Below, in pieces: positions 15,520 to 24,948 of a stretch of 44,631 nucleotides of DNA. The DNA lies in assembly GCF_003788695.1 (NCBI RefSeq), contig NZ_RARA01000027.1, positions 84,235-128,865 on the forward strand, in the 5' to 3' direction. The DNA is from Candidatus Cardinium hertigii. GTDB taxonomy: Bacteria; Bacteroidota; Bacteroidia; Cytophagales_A; Amoebophilaceae. Within the stretch, counting starts at the first letter, position 1, and the number at the start of each line of letters is the position of its first letter. The translations under genes were made by a program, and so were the position numbers. The notes beneath the pieces were generated by a model. It was not told the DNA's origin. It did not search any database and was given only the letters and a program-made list of their open reading frames with translations.

Positions 15520-16782
15520 CTATTTATTATTATTAAGCAAAAGCTTTTTTATCTCATTTCTCATTATATACATAATCACCAAAAAGGTACTAGCAAGAGA
15601 CATAATATAAAAAGCTGGAGCATAAAACAACCCCGTTTGTTTCACAAACCAACGAGAAATAATAGGCGCAGTACCCCCGAACATAGCCACACCTAAATTA
15701 TAACTAAAAGAAACACCAAAAAATTTCTGTTCAGGCGTAAATAAAGATATGACAAATATATAGGCTGATCCAACTACTGCTCCAGCAAGCACACCTAAAA
15801 GGGTTAAGGCAACTATTTGGCACCATCTATCTACGAACGATATAGCAAATAAAGTAGGTAAAATTAGGATGCATGTAACTACACTGGTTAGGATAACCAC
15901 CTTAAATTTACCAATAATATCAGTCAAACCACCAAATAAGGGTATCATAATCATAGCTATTAAAGAAGTATATAATGCGTACATCAGCGCAATCTTATTA
16001 TCAAAGTGTAAAATATTACTACAATAAACATTTACCGTTTTAACTAAATACATTATACTACTGGCAAGTGATGCGGTACAAAATGTTAAAAACATTGATT
16101 TCCAGGAAGTATTAACTACATTCCAAAAAGGAGCTTTTAGCGTTTTTTTCTGTTTAGCTAGCATTTTAAAAACAGGTGTTTCTCCTACGCGCAAACGCAA
16201 ATAAAAACCTAAAAGACCCATTAACCCGCCCAGTAAAAATGGGAAACGCCATGCAAACGCAATATGTTGAAAATATTGTTCAATAAGGATCCCTATAAGA
16301 AAAGCCATTAATGTTCCGGCAATATTTGAAGCGTTTACTAAAGCAGCCGTAAAACCAGGCCACAAATGTTGATGATGTTCTAAAATAAAAATGGCTGCTC
16401 CAGTCCCTTCACCACTAATACAAAGGCCTTGTAAAAGTCGCATAATAACCAAGATAAGAGGAGCATATATGCCTATATCCTGATAAGAGGGAATCAGCCC
16501 AATGGCAAAAGTAGAAATGACCATACCCAGCATGGAAATGATTAAAGAGATACGCCTACCATATCTATCTCCGATATAACCAAAAAATATACCACCAATG
16601 GGCCTAGTAATAAAGCCTACTGCAAATACTACAAGACTTGATGTAATTTGCAAGAATTCTGATTGACTGGGGAAGAATGTAGGACCTATAACCCGAGAAA
16701 AAACTAAATATACTGTAAAATCATAGTATTCTAGTATGTTACCTGCAATGGCCGAAAAAAAAATAGATTTAGATTTATGCAT
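15520..16782 (-). CDS. MFS transporter, metabolite:H+ symporter (ProP-like)
   Basis: A 420-residue, 12-helix membrane protein. Family features are 'GNILEYYDFTVYLVFSRVIGPTFFP' in helix 1 (MHS transporters have 'GxxxExYDFxxYGxxA..i...FFP'), 'GFITRPIGGIFFGYIGDRYGRR' (the RPxG...GDRxGRR loop 2-3 signature), 'LLQGLCISGEGTGAA' in helix 4 and 'FGGLTDIIGKFKV' in the loop 8-9 repeat. MHS members import osmolytes or carboxylates such as proline, betaine, citrate or alpha-ketoglutarate with protons; the substrate cannot be read from the sequence. Import of host metabolites would suit an endosymbiont. The gene stands alone on the minus strand, divergent from der. Confidence 0.85.
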   Translation of the reverse strand: MHKSKSIFFSAIAGNILEYYDFTVYLVFSRVIGPTFFPSQSEFLQITSSLVVFAVGFITRPIGGIFFGYIGDRYGRRISLIISMLGMVISTFAIGLIPSYQDIGIYAPLILVIMRLLQGLCISGEGTGAAIFILEHHQHLWPGFTAALVNASNIAGTLMAFLIGILIEQYFQHIAFAWRFPFLLGGLMGLLGFYLRLRVGETPVFKMLAKQKKTLKAPFWNVVNTSWKSMFLTFCTASLASSIMYLVKTVNVYCSNILHFDNKIALMYALYTSLIAMIMIPLFGGLTDIIGKFKVVILTSVVTCILILPTLFAISFVDRWCQIVALTLLGVLAGAVVGSAYIFVISLFTPEQKFFGVSFSYNLGVAMFGGTAPIISRWFVKQTGLFYAPAFYIMSLASTFLVIMYIMRNEIKKLLLNNNK

Positions 16783-17244
16783 GGTTTTTGTAATTAACGC
16801 AAGTGCGATAGGATGAACAATAACCGTTAGTAATAGTAACTTATACGTTGATGTTACGTAATAACATCTCTAAATGCTCAAACTTGCCAAACTTTTGAAG
16901 TTATGGAAAGACACTTTGGTGTGCTCTCCTTACAACTTAATGTAGTCACGTGTACAAAATACATTAAAAATTCTCATAACACTAATGCGTACCATTTTAA
17001 GATAACCTATGTGGATTATGTTGCTCAGATCTTCCGTTACTTTATGCATATTGTTGATTTTTTGAATTGTTTTTTTTAAATTTCCCCAATTCTTTCTTGT
17101 AACACGTAGGACTTGTAGCAAAAAGATACATTTTAATAGGTACCAGGAGTGGATATGTCCATCTCTTTTTTATACGCTATTTTAAATTTTTATTTTTATA
17201 TCTAGTTATCTAGTGGCTTATTTATTTATAGCTTAATTTAGCTT
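16783..17244. other. Divergent intergenic region, MFS gene / der
   Basis: This 462-bp AT-rich stretch separates two divergent genes and should hold both promoters. A 63-codon minus-strand open frame (16930-17121) has no recognisable features and I do not call it. No RNA gene was found. Confidence 0.5.
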
Positions 17245-18561
17245 ATGGCAAATGTCGTCGCAATAGTAGGAAGGTCTAATGTAGGCAAATCTACCCTCTT
17301 TAATAGATTAATCGAAGCACGAAAAGCTATTATGGATGGGTCTATCAGCACTACACGTGACCGACATTACGGTTATGCGCAATGGGGTAATAGATATTTT
17401 ACGGTTATTGATACCGGAGGGTATATGCATGGCATATATGATGTTTTTGAGAAGGGTATTCGAGAACAGATTCAACTCGCCCTCAATGAAGCCAATGTAA
17501 TACTTTTTATGGTAGACTGTAAGGATGGTCTCATTGATTTAGATAAAGAATTTGCTAATGTTTTAAGAAAAGTTCACAAACCCGTTTTTTTGGTAGCCAA
17601 TAAAGCAGAAAGTTTAACGGCGGCAATGGTTGCCCCTAGTTTTTATGCGTTAGGTCTGGGCAAGCCTTTCCCTATAGCTGCAATAAGTGGTTCTGGAACA
17701 GGAGAGCTACTAGATGCTTTATTACCTTATTTAAAGGAACAGCCAGCTGCAGAAACAGATCCGCCTATAGCTATGCTCCCTAAGCTAACCATCTTAGGCC
17801 GCCCAAATGTAGGTAAATCTTCTTTTTTAAATGTACTATTGGATGAAAAAAGAAGCATCGTAAGTCCCGTTGCAGGTACCACCAGGGATGCTATAGATAC
17901 GGAATACAATCGCTATAATAAAAGGTTTATACTTACCGACACAGCCGGTATCCGAAGAAAATCAAAAATACGGGATTCCATTGAATTTTATTCCGTATTA
18001 CGTGCTATAAAAGCCATGCAAGATTCCGATATTTGTTTGGTTATGATAGATGCCCAATATGGCATAGAAGCACAAGATATTGCGCTTATTGCATTGGCCC
18101 ACCGTTATAAAAAAGGCATGGTTTTAGTAGTGAATAAATGGGATCTGGTAGATAAAGAAACAATGGCTGCGCATACCTATAGAGCACACCTATGGAAAAA
18201 ACTGGCCCCCTTAAACTATCTGCCTATTGTATTTGTTTCAACTATCAAAAAGCAACGCGTTTATCAAACAATTGAAAAAGCACTTGCTGTTTATCAAAAC
18301 AAAATAAAAAAGATTTCCACTTCTGTATTAAATAAGATCATGCTACCCATTATTGAAAAAATGCATCCGGCTGCAGTAAAGGGCAAATATATCAAAATCA
18401 AATATTGTACACAGGTTACTAGCCATACGCCTACTTTTGCCTTTTTTTGTAATCATCCGCAGTATATTCAGCCCAATTACAAAAGTTATTTAGAAAATAA
18501 ACTTAGGTCTCATTTTGATTTTGAAGGTGTACCAGTTCAAGTGGTTTTTAAGAAAAAATAG
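17245..18561 (+). CDS. der: Ribosome-assembly GTPase Der (EngA)
   Basis: A 438-residue tandem-GTPase protein of normal length. G domain 1: 'GRSNVGKST' (about 9-17), switch region 'STTRDRHYG', 'DTGGY', and 'VANKAES', in which the usual NKxD Asp is replaced by Ala-Glu. G domain 2: 'GRPNVGKSS' (about 186-194), 'GTTRDAID', 'DTAGI' and 'VVNKWDL'. A C-terminal KH-like domain follows, ending 'HFDFEGVPVQVVFKKK', matching the family's 'FGlxGvPIrlxfr'. Der acts in late 50S subunit maturation. The ATG follows an AT-rich leader. The first-domain NKxE variation is worth noting but the overall identity is clear. An interspersed repeat begins 9 nt after the stop. Confidence 0.95.
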   Translation: MANVVAIVGRSNVGKSTLFNRLIEARKAIMDGSISTTRDRHYGYAQWGNRYFTVIDTGGYMHGIYDVFEKGIREQIQLALNEANVILFMVDCKDGLIDLDKEFANVLRKVHKPVFLVANKAESLTAAMVAPSFYALGLGKPFPIAAISGSGTGELLDALLPYLKEQPAAETDPPIAMLPKLTILGRPNVGKSSFLNVLLDEKRSIVSPVAGTTRDAIDTEYNRYNKRFILTDTAGIRRKSKIRDSIEFYSVLRAIKAMQDSDICLVMIDAQYGIEAQDIALIALAHRYKKGMVLVVNKWDLVDKETMAAHTYRAHLWKKLAPLNYLPIVFVSTIKKQRVYQTIEKALAVYQNKIKKISTSVLNKIMLPIIEKMHPAAVKGKYIKIKYCTQVTSHTPTFAFFCNHPQYIQPNYKSYLENKLRSHFDFEGVPVQVVFKKK

Positions 18562-18569
18562 TAAAATAG

Positions 18570-18772
18570 GTATCCGTTCAGTCGTTTGGTTAATTAGAAA
18601 TAGCGCAATAATGTAAGTTTATAAAAAACGCGCCTTGAAAAAACTAAAAAAGAAGTAGTTTTTAAAAAATGGATAAAATTATCAATTATTAAATATTAGC
18701 AAATAGAATATGGCTACCAAGCATGTGAACAAATACATTCAAAACATTTCTGCCACGCAGGTGAACGGATAC
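18570..18772 (+). repeat. Interspersed repeat, both ends present
   Basis: Begins GTATCCGTTCA (9 nt after der) and ends TGAACGGATAC. The body keeps AATAGCGCAATAATG, AAACGCGCCTTGAA, AAGAAGTAGTTTTTAAAAAATGGATAAAAT and TTATTAAATATTAGC, but lacks the long central hairpin and has an extra GTGAACAAATAC near-end at about 18725, as if two right ends were stacked. The rest of the gap up to 18877 is the short AT-rich leader of the MCE gene. Confidence 0.85.
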
Positions 18773-18877
18773 CCATTATTTGCTACAATGCATATTATTC
18801 CGTATATCGCGCATTATGAAATTTTCATAAAAACTATACATACAAAAGGGTTTAAATATAATTAAATATAAAAACAT

Positions 18878-19822
18878 ATGAATTTACAGGAAAATAAGAG
18901 CTATAAAATAGGATTATTAGCCCTATGCTCCTTTATTATTTTATATTATGGTTTTTTATTCTTAAAAGGGTATAATATATTCTCTAAGCATAACGATTAC
19001 CGGGTTTCCTATCCTACGAATCAAAAATTGATCGTTTCTTCTCCCGTAAAGCTTAAAGGTCATATAATAGGGAATATTACAAACATAGAGATTCTGCCTG
19101 AACAGAATTACAGTACACTTGTTACTATTGCCGTGGATAAGCGATTTCCTTTGACCGATAAAAGTAAGGTTATGCTTACGAATGCTGGTATAATGGAGGG
19201 CAATAGTTTAGAACTGGAGCTTCATGGCGGGAAGCCCCTAACTAAGAACGATATTATTGTTGGCCAGTATCATCCAGAATTTAGTGAGATAGACCTTAAT
19301 GCACTATCTGCGCAGGTGGCAACGGTTACGGCTAATCTCATAAAAACTTCTGAAGGTGTAAATGCCATCCTGGGTAATCTTGAAAAAACAAGTTATGCCT
19401 TAAACAGCGCTATCGATACCATTCAACATCATATAACCACTGTTACACAAGATATTGCTACTATTTCTAAGCCATTAGCTGATCTGGAAAACGGTATTCC
19501 TGCCATGATGCCTGTTGTGCATAGAATTCTTACGGCAATAGAGACCGTCCCTTTTAAGGATACCTCTTTAAAGCTTATTCGTATCATTAACAATATGGAA
19601 GGATGGGTAAATCATACAAATAGAGGTAAGGGAACGTTGGGACTGTTAATACATGATACAGCACTCTATGATAACCTTAATAATAGTGCAGCACACTTGA
19701 ATAGTTTACTTTTTGATATTAGAAAACGGCCATCATATTATTGTAATGTACATTTTTCATTGTGGGGAGGGCGTCCTGCTAATGTTCACAATGGCAATAA
19801 TATCGATAAACAAAAAAAATAA
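18878..19822 (+). CDS. MCE/MlaD-family lipid-transport protein
   Basis: A 314-residue protein with one N-terminal membrane anchor (about residues 10-29, 'IGLLALCSFIILYYGFLFLKG') followed by an MCE domain. 'YRVSYPTNQKLIVSSPVKLKGHIIGNITNIEIL' matches the 'Y...F.n..GL..GspVxixGvxVGkVxxI.l' signature, and 'LTDKSKVMLTNAGIMEGNSLELEL' matches the later strand pair. The C-terminal half is helical and probably coiled coil. MCE proteins form hexameric rings that move phospholipids between inner and outer membranes with an MlaE permease and MlaF ATPase; neither partner is in the window. The start is an ATG preceded by 'aaaaacat'. Confidence 0.83.
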   Translation: MNLQENKSYKIGLLALCSFIILYYGFLFLKGYNIFSKHNDYRVSYPTNQKLIVSSPVKLKGHIIGNITNIEILPEQNYSTLVTIAVDKRFPLTDKSKVMLTNAGIMEGNSLELELHGGKPLTKNDIIVGQYHPEFSEIDLNALSAQVATVTANLIKTSEGVNAILGNLEKTSYALNSAIDTIQHHITTVTQDIATISKPLADLENGIPAMMPVVHRILTAIETVPFKDTSLKLIRIINNMEGWVNHTNRGKGTLGLLIHDTALYDNLNNSAAHLNSLLFDIRKRPSYYCNVHFSLWGGRPANVHNGNNIDKQKK

Positions 19823-19932
19823 ATACTTCGTCGTTAAGGAGTACTATTGCATTATATGTTACTATTCTCTAAATTGAGTTGTTAAATTCAATCGTTCTAA
19901 AAATTATTAGCTTACATAAAAATAGAAGAACT

Positions 19933-20670
19933 ATGCACGATTACGTAAAAACTTATGAGCGCTCTAGACGAGCCATTGACAATGGGTTACAGCGTTATAT
20001 GGTTAAGGTATATGCCCACGTTGCTTGTGCATTGCTGATTACAGCTATTGCAGCTACTGCAACCTTTACCTATGCGCCTTTGACAGATTTACTTTTTACA
20101 TTTGATACTTGGGGCAATATCCATCCCACTGGGTGCTGGTATGTAACCGTATTTGCTCCATTTATTATTGCCATGTACGTAGCGGGTAATGCCTATAATA
20201 TGGCATTTGCACGCTCTCGTTTCCTTTTGGCAATATATGCTGCGCTTACTGGGATGTCTTTTGCTGCATTAGGATTTTGCTATACCATTGATTCATTGCA
20301 TAAAACCTTTTTAATAACAGCTATTACCTTTGGCGCTATGAGTATCTATGGTTATACTACCAATCGTGATTTGAGTGCGGTTGGTTCCTTTTGTAGGATG
20401 GCCATTTGGGGGCTTATTATTAGTTCTGTGGTCAATTATTTCTTCAAAAGTGAAGCTATTGATTTTATAACGAGTTTTATAGGGGTAGTGATTTTTATTG
20501 CTTTTATAGCATATAACACACAAAATTTAAAAAGAATCTATTATGAGATTCAAGATTCTGCTTTAGCAGAAAAAGCAGCACTTATGGGCGCATTTTCGAT
20601 TTATCTTAATTTTTTGAACCTTTTTCTCCACTTATTACGCTTTTTTGGAGAACGCAAAAGAAGAGATTAG
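19933..20670 (+). CDS. Bax inhibitor-1 / YccA-family membrane protein
   Basis: A 245-residue, seven-helix membrane protein of the BI-1/YccA (TMBIM) type. Visible signatures are the amphipathic start 'YERSRRAIDNGLQRYMVKVYAHVACALLITAIAA', 'NAYNMAFARSRFLLAIYAALTGMSFAALGF', 'FLITAITFGAMSIYGYTTNRDLSAVGSF' (family 'f..ta.~F..~slyGyttkrDLs~~G.f') and 'AFSIYLNFLNLFLHLLRFFG' at the end ('ALxLYLDFINLFLxLLRllG'). Bacterial members modulate membrane protease FtsH or act as pH-sensitive Ca2+ leaks. I chose the ATG at 19933 because it leads straight into the conserved region; an upstream TTG at 19879 would add 18 non-conserved residues. Confidence 0.9.
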   Translation: MHDYVKTYERSRRAIDNGLQRYMVKVYAHVACALLITAIAATATFTYAPLTDLLFTFDTWGNIHPTGCWYVTVFAPFIIAMYVAGNAYNMAFARSRFLLAIYAALTGMSFAALGFCYTIDSLHKTFLITAITFGAMSIYGYTTNRDLSAVGSFCRMAIWGLIISSVVNYFFKSEAIDFITSFIGVVIFIAFIAYNTQNLKRIYYEIQDSALAEKAALMGAFSIYLNFLNLFLHLLRFFGERKRRD

Positions 20671-21079
20671 TGGGATAGCCAACTAGGACCTTCCCTATAA
20701 CCATTTCAGGATAAGTTTTTCTATTCGCGAAAAGCAGAGGTATTGCTGCTATGCTGGTTTGTATGGCATGACCTCGCGTAAGATTCGCTATCTTAATCCC
20801 TGTCTACATATTAATAATAGTAGCTACTTTAGTCATAATTTTCTATAAACTCCAGATTGCTCTTTTTTACAACATAAATTTGTACGATAATCGATGGCAC
20901 AGCAGTAGCGTCAGCTCTATGTATATTACTTGATATTATGCCACATTCGTAATGAAAGGGTACATCGGATCACAGAGCTGGTGTAGTGTTCAAAGATTCG
21001 AAGCAAATCAACGCTGTAATTATTTGCAACAATAGAATCTAAAAATAGGATCTCAAACGAGCTGAAAAAGTGATTATTC
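20671..21079. other. Gap upstream of dnaA, nothing assigned
   Basis: This 409-bp region lacks repeat copies and convincing open frames. A TAAATTTG string at 20875-20882 resembles a Bacteroidota -7 promoter element, but the nearest upstream TTG is only 15 nt away rather than about 19. I saw no cluster of DnaA boxes (TTATCCACA), so there is no support for an origin here. Confidence 0.4.
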
Positions 21080-22474
21080 ATGCATACCGATAGTAAGATT
21101 ATTTGGGAAAAATGCCTTCTGTATATTCAAGGTCAGCTAAGTGAGCAAATCTATAAGACCTGGTTCTCCCCTATTGTAGCCAAACATTTTAAAGACGGTG
21201 TCTTAACCATTCAAGTCCCTAGCCAGTTTTTTTATGAATGGTTAGAGGAACATCATTTACCTTTGCTCAAACAAGCGGTATTACAAGAAATAGGTCCACA
21301 TGGAAAGTTGGAGTATGCTATTGTTATCGATAAAGGGAATAAAAAACAGAAGCCTTTGATGGTAAATCTACCCACTTATCCAGGTCCTGTTCCAAGAGAT
21401 AGTGGAGAAAAAACGGCTTCTTCTAATGCAATTTTTCAATTAAATCCTAATTACCTTTTTGATAACTTAATAGAGGGCAGTTGTAACCAATTGGCAAAAT
21501 CTGCAGCACAGGCTGTAGCTAAGAATCCAGGTGGAACGGCTTTTAACCCACTTATGCTTTACGGAGGCGTAGGGTTAGGTAAAACCCATATTTCACAAGC
21601 TGTTGGAAATGAAGTTAGAACCACTTTCCCAGATAAGAAAATAGCCTATATTGCTTCAGAAAAATTTACGACACAATTTATAGAAGCCTTGCGTAACAAC
21701 CATGTTCAGTCTTTTACAGAACAATATCTAACGGTAGATGTTCTTATTTTAGATGATATACAGTTTTTGTCTGGTAAAGAAAGAACGCAAGAAATATTTT
21801 TTCATATCTTTAACCATCTACACCAATTAAAAAAACAAATTGTCATTACGGGTGACTGTGCCCCACGTAATTTAAAAGGACTACAAGAAAGACTTCTTTC
21901 AAGGTTTAAGTGGGGATTAACGGCAGACTTGCAACGTCCTGATTTTGAAACCCGCGTTGCTATTATACACAGCAAAGTTGCTGCTGATGGCATAAACCTT
22001 TCCTCAGAGTTGATTAACTATGTTGCTACTCATGTCGATACAAATGTACGAGAGCTAGAGGGGGTGCTTATTTCACTTATTGCGCATGCTTCTTTAGCTA
22101 GACGAGACATTAATATAGAGCTTGCGCAACAAGTTTTAAAACATATTGTACAACAAAACCCTACACTTGAAACTACTATTGAAGTATTGCAACAACAAGT
22201 AGCGGCCCACTATAATATCTCTGTAGATGATCTTAAAGGTAAATCACGTAAAAAAGAGATGGTAGTAGCTCGACAAGCTGCTATGCATCTTATCAAAAAA
22301 TATACTACGCATTCTTTAAAATCTATAGGTGCCTATTTTGGAGGCAGGGATCATACCACTGTTATACACGCTATACAGGTAGTAGAAGAGCTATTACATA
22401 CAGATCCGCAATATGCCCATTTATATGAACTAATTGAGCAAAAGATTAAATCATCTATAACCAATAGTTATTAA
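21080..22474 (+). CDS. dnaA: Chromosomal replication initiator DnaA
   Basis: A 464-residue protein of normal length. Domain I is 'IWEKCLLYIQGQLSEQIYKTWFSPI', followed by a short linker. Domain III has Walker A 'YGGVGLGKTH' (about 161-170), Walker B 'VLILDDIQFL' and sensor/arginine-finger stretch 'LQERLLSRFKWGLTADLQRPDFETR' (family 'l.eRl.SRf.~GL..dI..Pd.EtR'). Domain IV carries the DNA-binding signature 'GGRDHTTVIHAI'. It binds DnaA boxes at oriC and unwinds DNA in its ATP form. The gene is not beside dnaN or recF, and no origin-like sequence was found, consistent with the scrambled gene order of reduced Bacteroidota genomes. Confidence 0.97.
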   Translation: MHTDSKIIWEKCLLYIQGQLSEQIYKTWFSPIVAKHFKDGVLTIQVPSQFFYEWLEEHHLPLLKQAVLQEIGPHGKLEYAIVIDKGNKKQKPLMVNLPTYPGPVPRDSGEKTASSNAIFQLNPNYLFDNLIEGSCNQLAKSAAQAVAKNPGGTAFNPLMLYGGVGLGKTHISQAVGNEVRTTFPDKKIAYIASEKFTTQFIEALRNNHVQSFTEQYLTVDVLILDDIQFLSGKERTQEIFFHIFNHLHQLKKQIVITGDCAPRNLKGLQERLLSRFKWGLTADLQRPDFETRVAIIHSKVAADGINLSSELINYVATHVDTNVRELEGVLISLIAHASLARRDINIELAQQVLKHIVQQNPTLETTIEVLQQQVAAHYNISVDDLKGKSRKKEMVVARQAAMHLIKKYTTHSLKSIGAYFGGRDHTTVIHAIQVVEELLHTDPQYAHLYELIEQKIKSSITNSY

Positions 22475-22626
22475 TTGCTATCTAGGTGTTAGGTGCAATG
22501 GCCTCAACATTTAAGTTTTATTGCAAGTTTATGTAAACTTGCAAAGTTATTTTTAATAGGCTATTTTTGGAAAAAGATGGGAAAGAGATATAAAGATAGT
22601 TATTACTTAGTTTCACCTTATGTCTT

Positions 22627-22769
22627 GTATCCGTTCACTTGCGTGGTAGCCATATTTTATAGATTATTGATGATTTTATCCATTTTTTTTAAAAATTACT
22701 TATTTTAAAGCTACTTTTTTTGCTTAATCAAAAAAGTAGCCAAAAAAATCAAGCGCCGGTGAACAAAGT
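22627..22769 (-). repeat. Interspersed repeat, right half
   Basis: Begins GTATCCGTTCA, then TGGTAGCCATATTTTATAGATTA, GATGATTTTATCCATTTTTTTT, the AGCTACTTTTTTTGC / AAAAAAGTAGC hairpin and TCAAGCGCCGGTGAACAAAG. It is short of the left half. The rest of the 347-bp gap after dnaA (22475-22626) shows no feature I can name. Confidence 0.8.
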
Positions 22770-22821
22770 AAAATAGTATTTACAGTAGAAAAATGAATAA
22801 CATATTTTAAATTGATAAGTC

Positions 22822-24234
22822 ATGAACAATAATTCTAGTAATTTAAAAAAAACATTAATAAGCCTTTTATTTTATCTCTCTACTGCAGTTTCAATAGGTT
22901 GTAGTAAAGCAGGAAATAACCTAGGAATGATGGGAATGAATAGGGCCAGCACAAGTACTTGTAACACTTCAACAACATTACCGAATGGATCCTATAATAA
23001 TGTAGGAGGAGTGTATTATAAGCAATACATTAGGCAATATCTAAATATCATAAATAATGATAAGGCACAAATAGAACAGATATTACAAAATATTATCAAA
23101 GACAAACAGCTATTAGAAAATATTATCAAAGACAAAGAAGAGAAAACTCAAGACAAGAAAGACAAAGAAGAGGAAACGAAACCGCGTTCATATCCATGGT
23201 TTACAAGCGGGTTTGATCCATATCCATGGGGTCTATGTAAAAACAGACTAAATCATCTTAATATGGCAGTTATCGGCTTGTATGAAATAATATTAGTGTC
23301 ATCTCAGTTAAATGATCTAAGTACAGATTATATTAGTGATATTAATGCTTCTATTAAAAAAATAGAAATTTCTATTAAAAAAGTAGAAAGAGTTAGTATT
23401 CCATCTAGATCCCGTAATCTACCACAAGGCATTAAAGAGAAGGTAAACAAGTACTATACAGACGCTGCTAAGTGCCAAGCATCCGTATTGTATAATGCTA
23501 GGTCAATTTTGAACTTGTTAACAGCCAAAGCTGTCAATAATATAGAATCTGCTCACGTTGGGTTACCTGGTACGCTTGCACAATCGTTTACGCCTGGCGG
23601 CTATCTTGCAGAGGTATCATCGTCAAGTACAAGTATATGCAATACAAATATTCCACATGTTCAAAACGCATCCTCTAATGCATCTTTAATAAATACTTTA
23701 GGTTTGCTAACAAGAAGTAAAAATGAGGAAGCACTAGGCTATACTTGCCAGAGAGCTGCTTACTATGCGACAGCGGAAGCACTAGGCTATACTTACCAGG
23801 GAGCTGCTCACCATGCGGCAGCGCAAGCTTTACGTACAAAAGCAGTAATTTCGGTATTTGAAGCAAATCCGCCTGAAAAACGACAAGAAATATTTAATAG
23901 TTCAGAATCAAATTTGTTTATAAATCAAACATTTAGAAAGACACCTATACAAACACAACTTACTGTTGGGAACAGTTTAATATCGCAGAATATGATACAT
24001 AACCATAGACCAGCGGAAAACAATAGACAATTTTTTCCTGCTCAATTAGCAGTAGTAAGGTCCACTAACTATAACCAGAGTCCACAAAATCAGTCTGCAC
24101 CACTTCATCTTCCAACAAAATCGTTGGGAGTTTCAACTTCCATAGCATCTTCTAATACATCAGAAACATGTTGGGTACGTTTAGCAAATGGACACGTTTG
24201 CCAAATGGCAATACAAAAGAACAGTAACAAATAA
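22822..24234 (+). CDS. Unrecognised lipoprotein with charged coil and 16-residue repeat
   Basis: A 470-residue protein with a signal sequence ending 'VSIGC' (candidate lipid-anchor Cys27; Ser at -3 makes the lipobox slightly atypical). Residues about 90-120 are a Lys/Glu-rich helix with an internal repeat ('QNIIKDKQLLENIIKDKEEKTQDKK'). The segment 'YPWFTSGFDPYPWG' and the following helical part ('RLNHLNMAVIGLYEIILVSSQLNDLS') may be the folded core. Near residue 305 a 48-bp tandem duplication encodes 'EALGYTCQRAAYYATA' then 'EALGYTYQGAAHHAAA'. The C-terminal 100 residues are Asn/Gln/Ser-rich and probably disordered. No family was recognised. Surface location is inferred from the signal. Confidence 0.72.
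   Translation: MNNNSSNLKKTLISLLFYLSTAVSIGCSKAGNNLGMMGMNRASTSTCNTSTTLPNGSYNNVGGVYYKQYIRQYLNIINNDKAQIEQILQNIIKDKQLLENIIKDKEEKTQDKKDKEEETKPRSYPWFTSGFDPYPWGLCKNRLNHLNMAVIGLYEIILVSSQLNDLSTDYISDINASIKKIEISIKKVERVSIPSRSRNLPQGIKEKVNKYYTDAAKCQASVLYNARSILNLLTAKAVNNIESAHVGLPGTLAQSFTPGGYLAEVSSSSTSICNTNIPHVQNASSNASLINTLGLLTRSKNEEALGYTCQRAAYYATAEALGYTYQGAAHHAAAQALRTKAVISVFEANPPEKRQEIFNSSESNLFINQTFRKTPIQTQLTVGNSLISQNMIHNHRPAENNRQFFPAQLAVVRSTNYNQSPQNQSAPLHLPTKSLGVSTSIASSNTSETCWVRLANGHVCQMAIQKNSNK
23728..23823 (+). repeat. 48-bp coding tandem duplication
   Basis: Two adjacent 48-bp units (23728-23775 and 23776-23823) differ at only a few positions and encode two copies of a 16-residue 'EALGYT-x9-A' motif within the lipoprotein gene. 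Confidence 0.85.
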
Positions 24235-24387
24235 AAATTTCCTAACTGGAAACTTTTGAAAGTAAAAGAGTATATAGCTTTCAGTTCCTACAGAGGTTTA
24301 ACGGCTATAAGAAAAAAAGTGCTTTACTACCGCTTCGGCATATTGCTTGATAGCTTGCTGGTGTTAAATAGCTTTAGAATCATAGCA
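24235..24387. other. Short gap before the repeat, no gene
   Basis: The sequence between the lipoprotein stop and the repeat copy has short open pieces on the minus strand ('MILKLFNTSKLSSNMPKR', 'HQQAIKQYAEAVVKHF') that might be decayed coding DNA, but they match no family I can name. Confidence 0.3.
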
Positions 24388-24791
24388 GTATCCGTTCAGT
24401 CATGTGGCCTATGCGTATCCGTATTCGTAAACAGTTAGAAATAGGTACAAGTTCAATTATGTAACCTATGTGTATTTATTCACATTCGTACCTAGCAATA
24501 GGTACAATAATGCAAGTTATAAAAAACGCGCCTTGAACAAAGCTGTGATTAGAAAATTTTAGTCTGAAAGCTATTAGAAAATCAACTTGTTTGAGCCCTA
24601 GGCTGCAAGCCTGGGCGAGTTTTGATTTTCAGCTTTCAGGCTGAAATTTTCAACAGCTTTGTTCACCAGCGCTTGATTTTTTTTGGCTACTTTTTTTGAT
24701 CAAGCAAAAAAAGTAGCTTTAAAATGAAGTAGTTTTATTAGCCATTTGCTATAATCTATAAAATATGGCTACCATACAAGTGAACGGATAC
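24388..24791 (+). repeat. Full-length interspersed repeat with central nested hairpin
   Basis: This 404-bp copy has both ends (GTATCCGTTCA and TGAACGGATAC). From left to right it has a duplicated left arm (GGCCTATGCGTATCC and GTAACCTATGTGTATTT), CGCGCCTTGAACAAAGCTGT, a long palindromic core (about 24534-24666) in which AACAAAGCTGT, GAAAATTTTAGTCTGAAAGCT and GAAAATCAA pair with their complements around GCCCTAGGCTGCAAGCCTGGGC, then GCGCTTGATTTTTTTTGGC, the CTACTTTTTTTG/CAAAAAAAGTAG hairpin, and the right arm. The remaining gap to 24948 contains only a partial TATCCGTCTGCCTGCATGGCAG end and the OMP-like gene's leader. Confidence 0.9.
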
Positions 24792-24948
24792 AATATTTTT
24801 GCTTTAAATTCGTTACCCTATGAGCAGCATAGGGCGCTCCTTACAAGGATCCTATTGTTAATGCTGTTTTATCAAAGCTTTTTATGTATCCGTCTGCCTG
24901 CATGGCAGTCTGGGACTAAACACATCATAATTTTATAAAAAAATAAAA

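Noticed and set aside
16930..17121. 63-codon minus-strand frame upstream of der
   Set aside because: No motif, no convincing leader, and it lies in a divergent promoter region; too little support to call a gene.
20671..21079. Replication origin upstream of dnaA
   Set aside because: No DnaA-box cluster or typical origin neighbours (dnaN, recF, gidA) are present.
24235..24387. Possible decayed transposase pieces ('HQQAIKQYAEAVVKHF')
   Set aside because: Short, interrupted and matching no transposase signature I can name, unlike the clear IS5 scar at 15198-15337.
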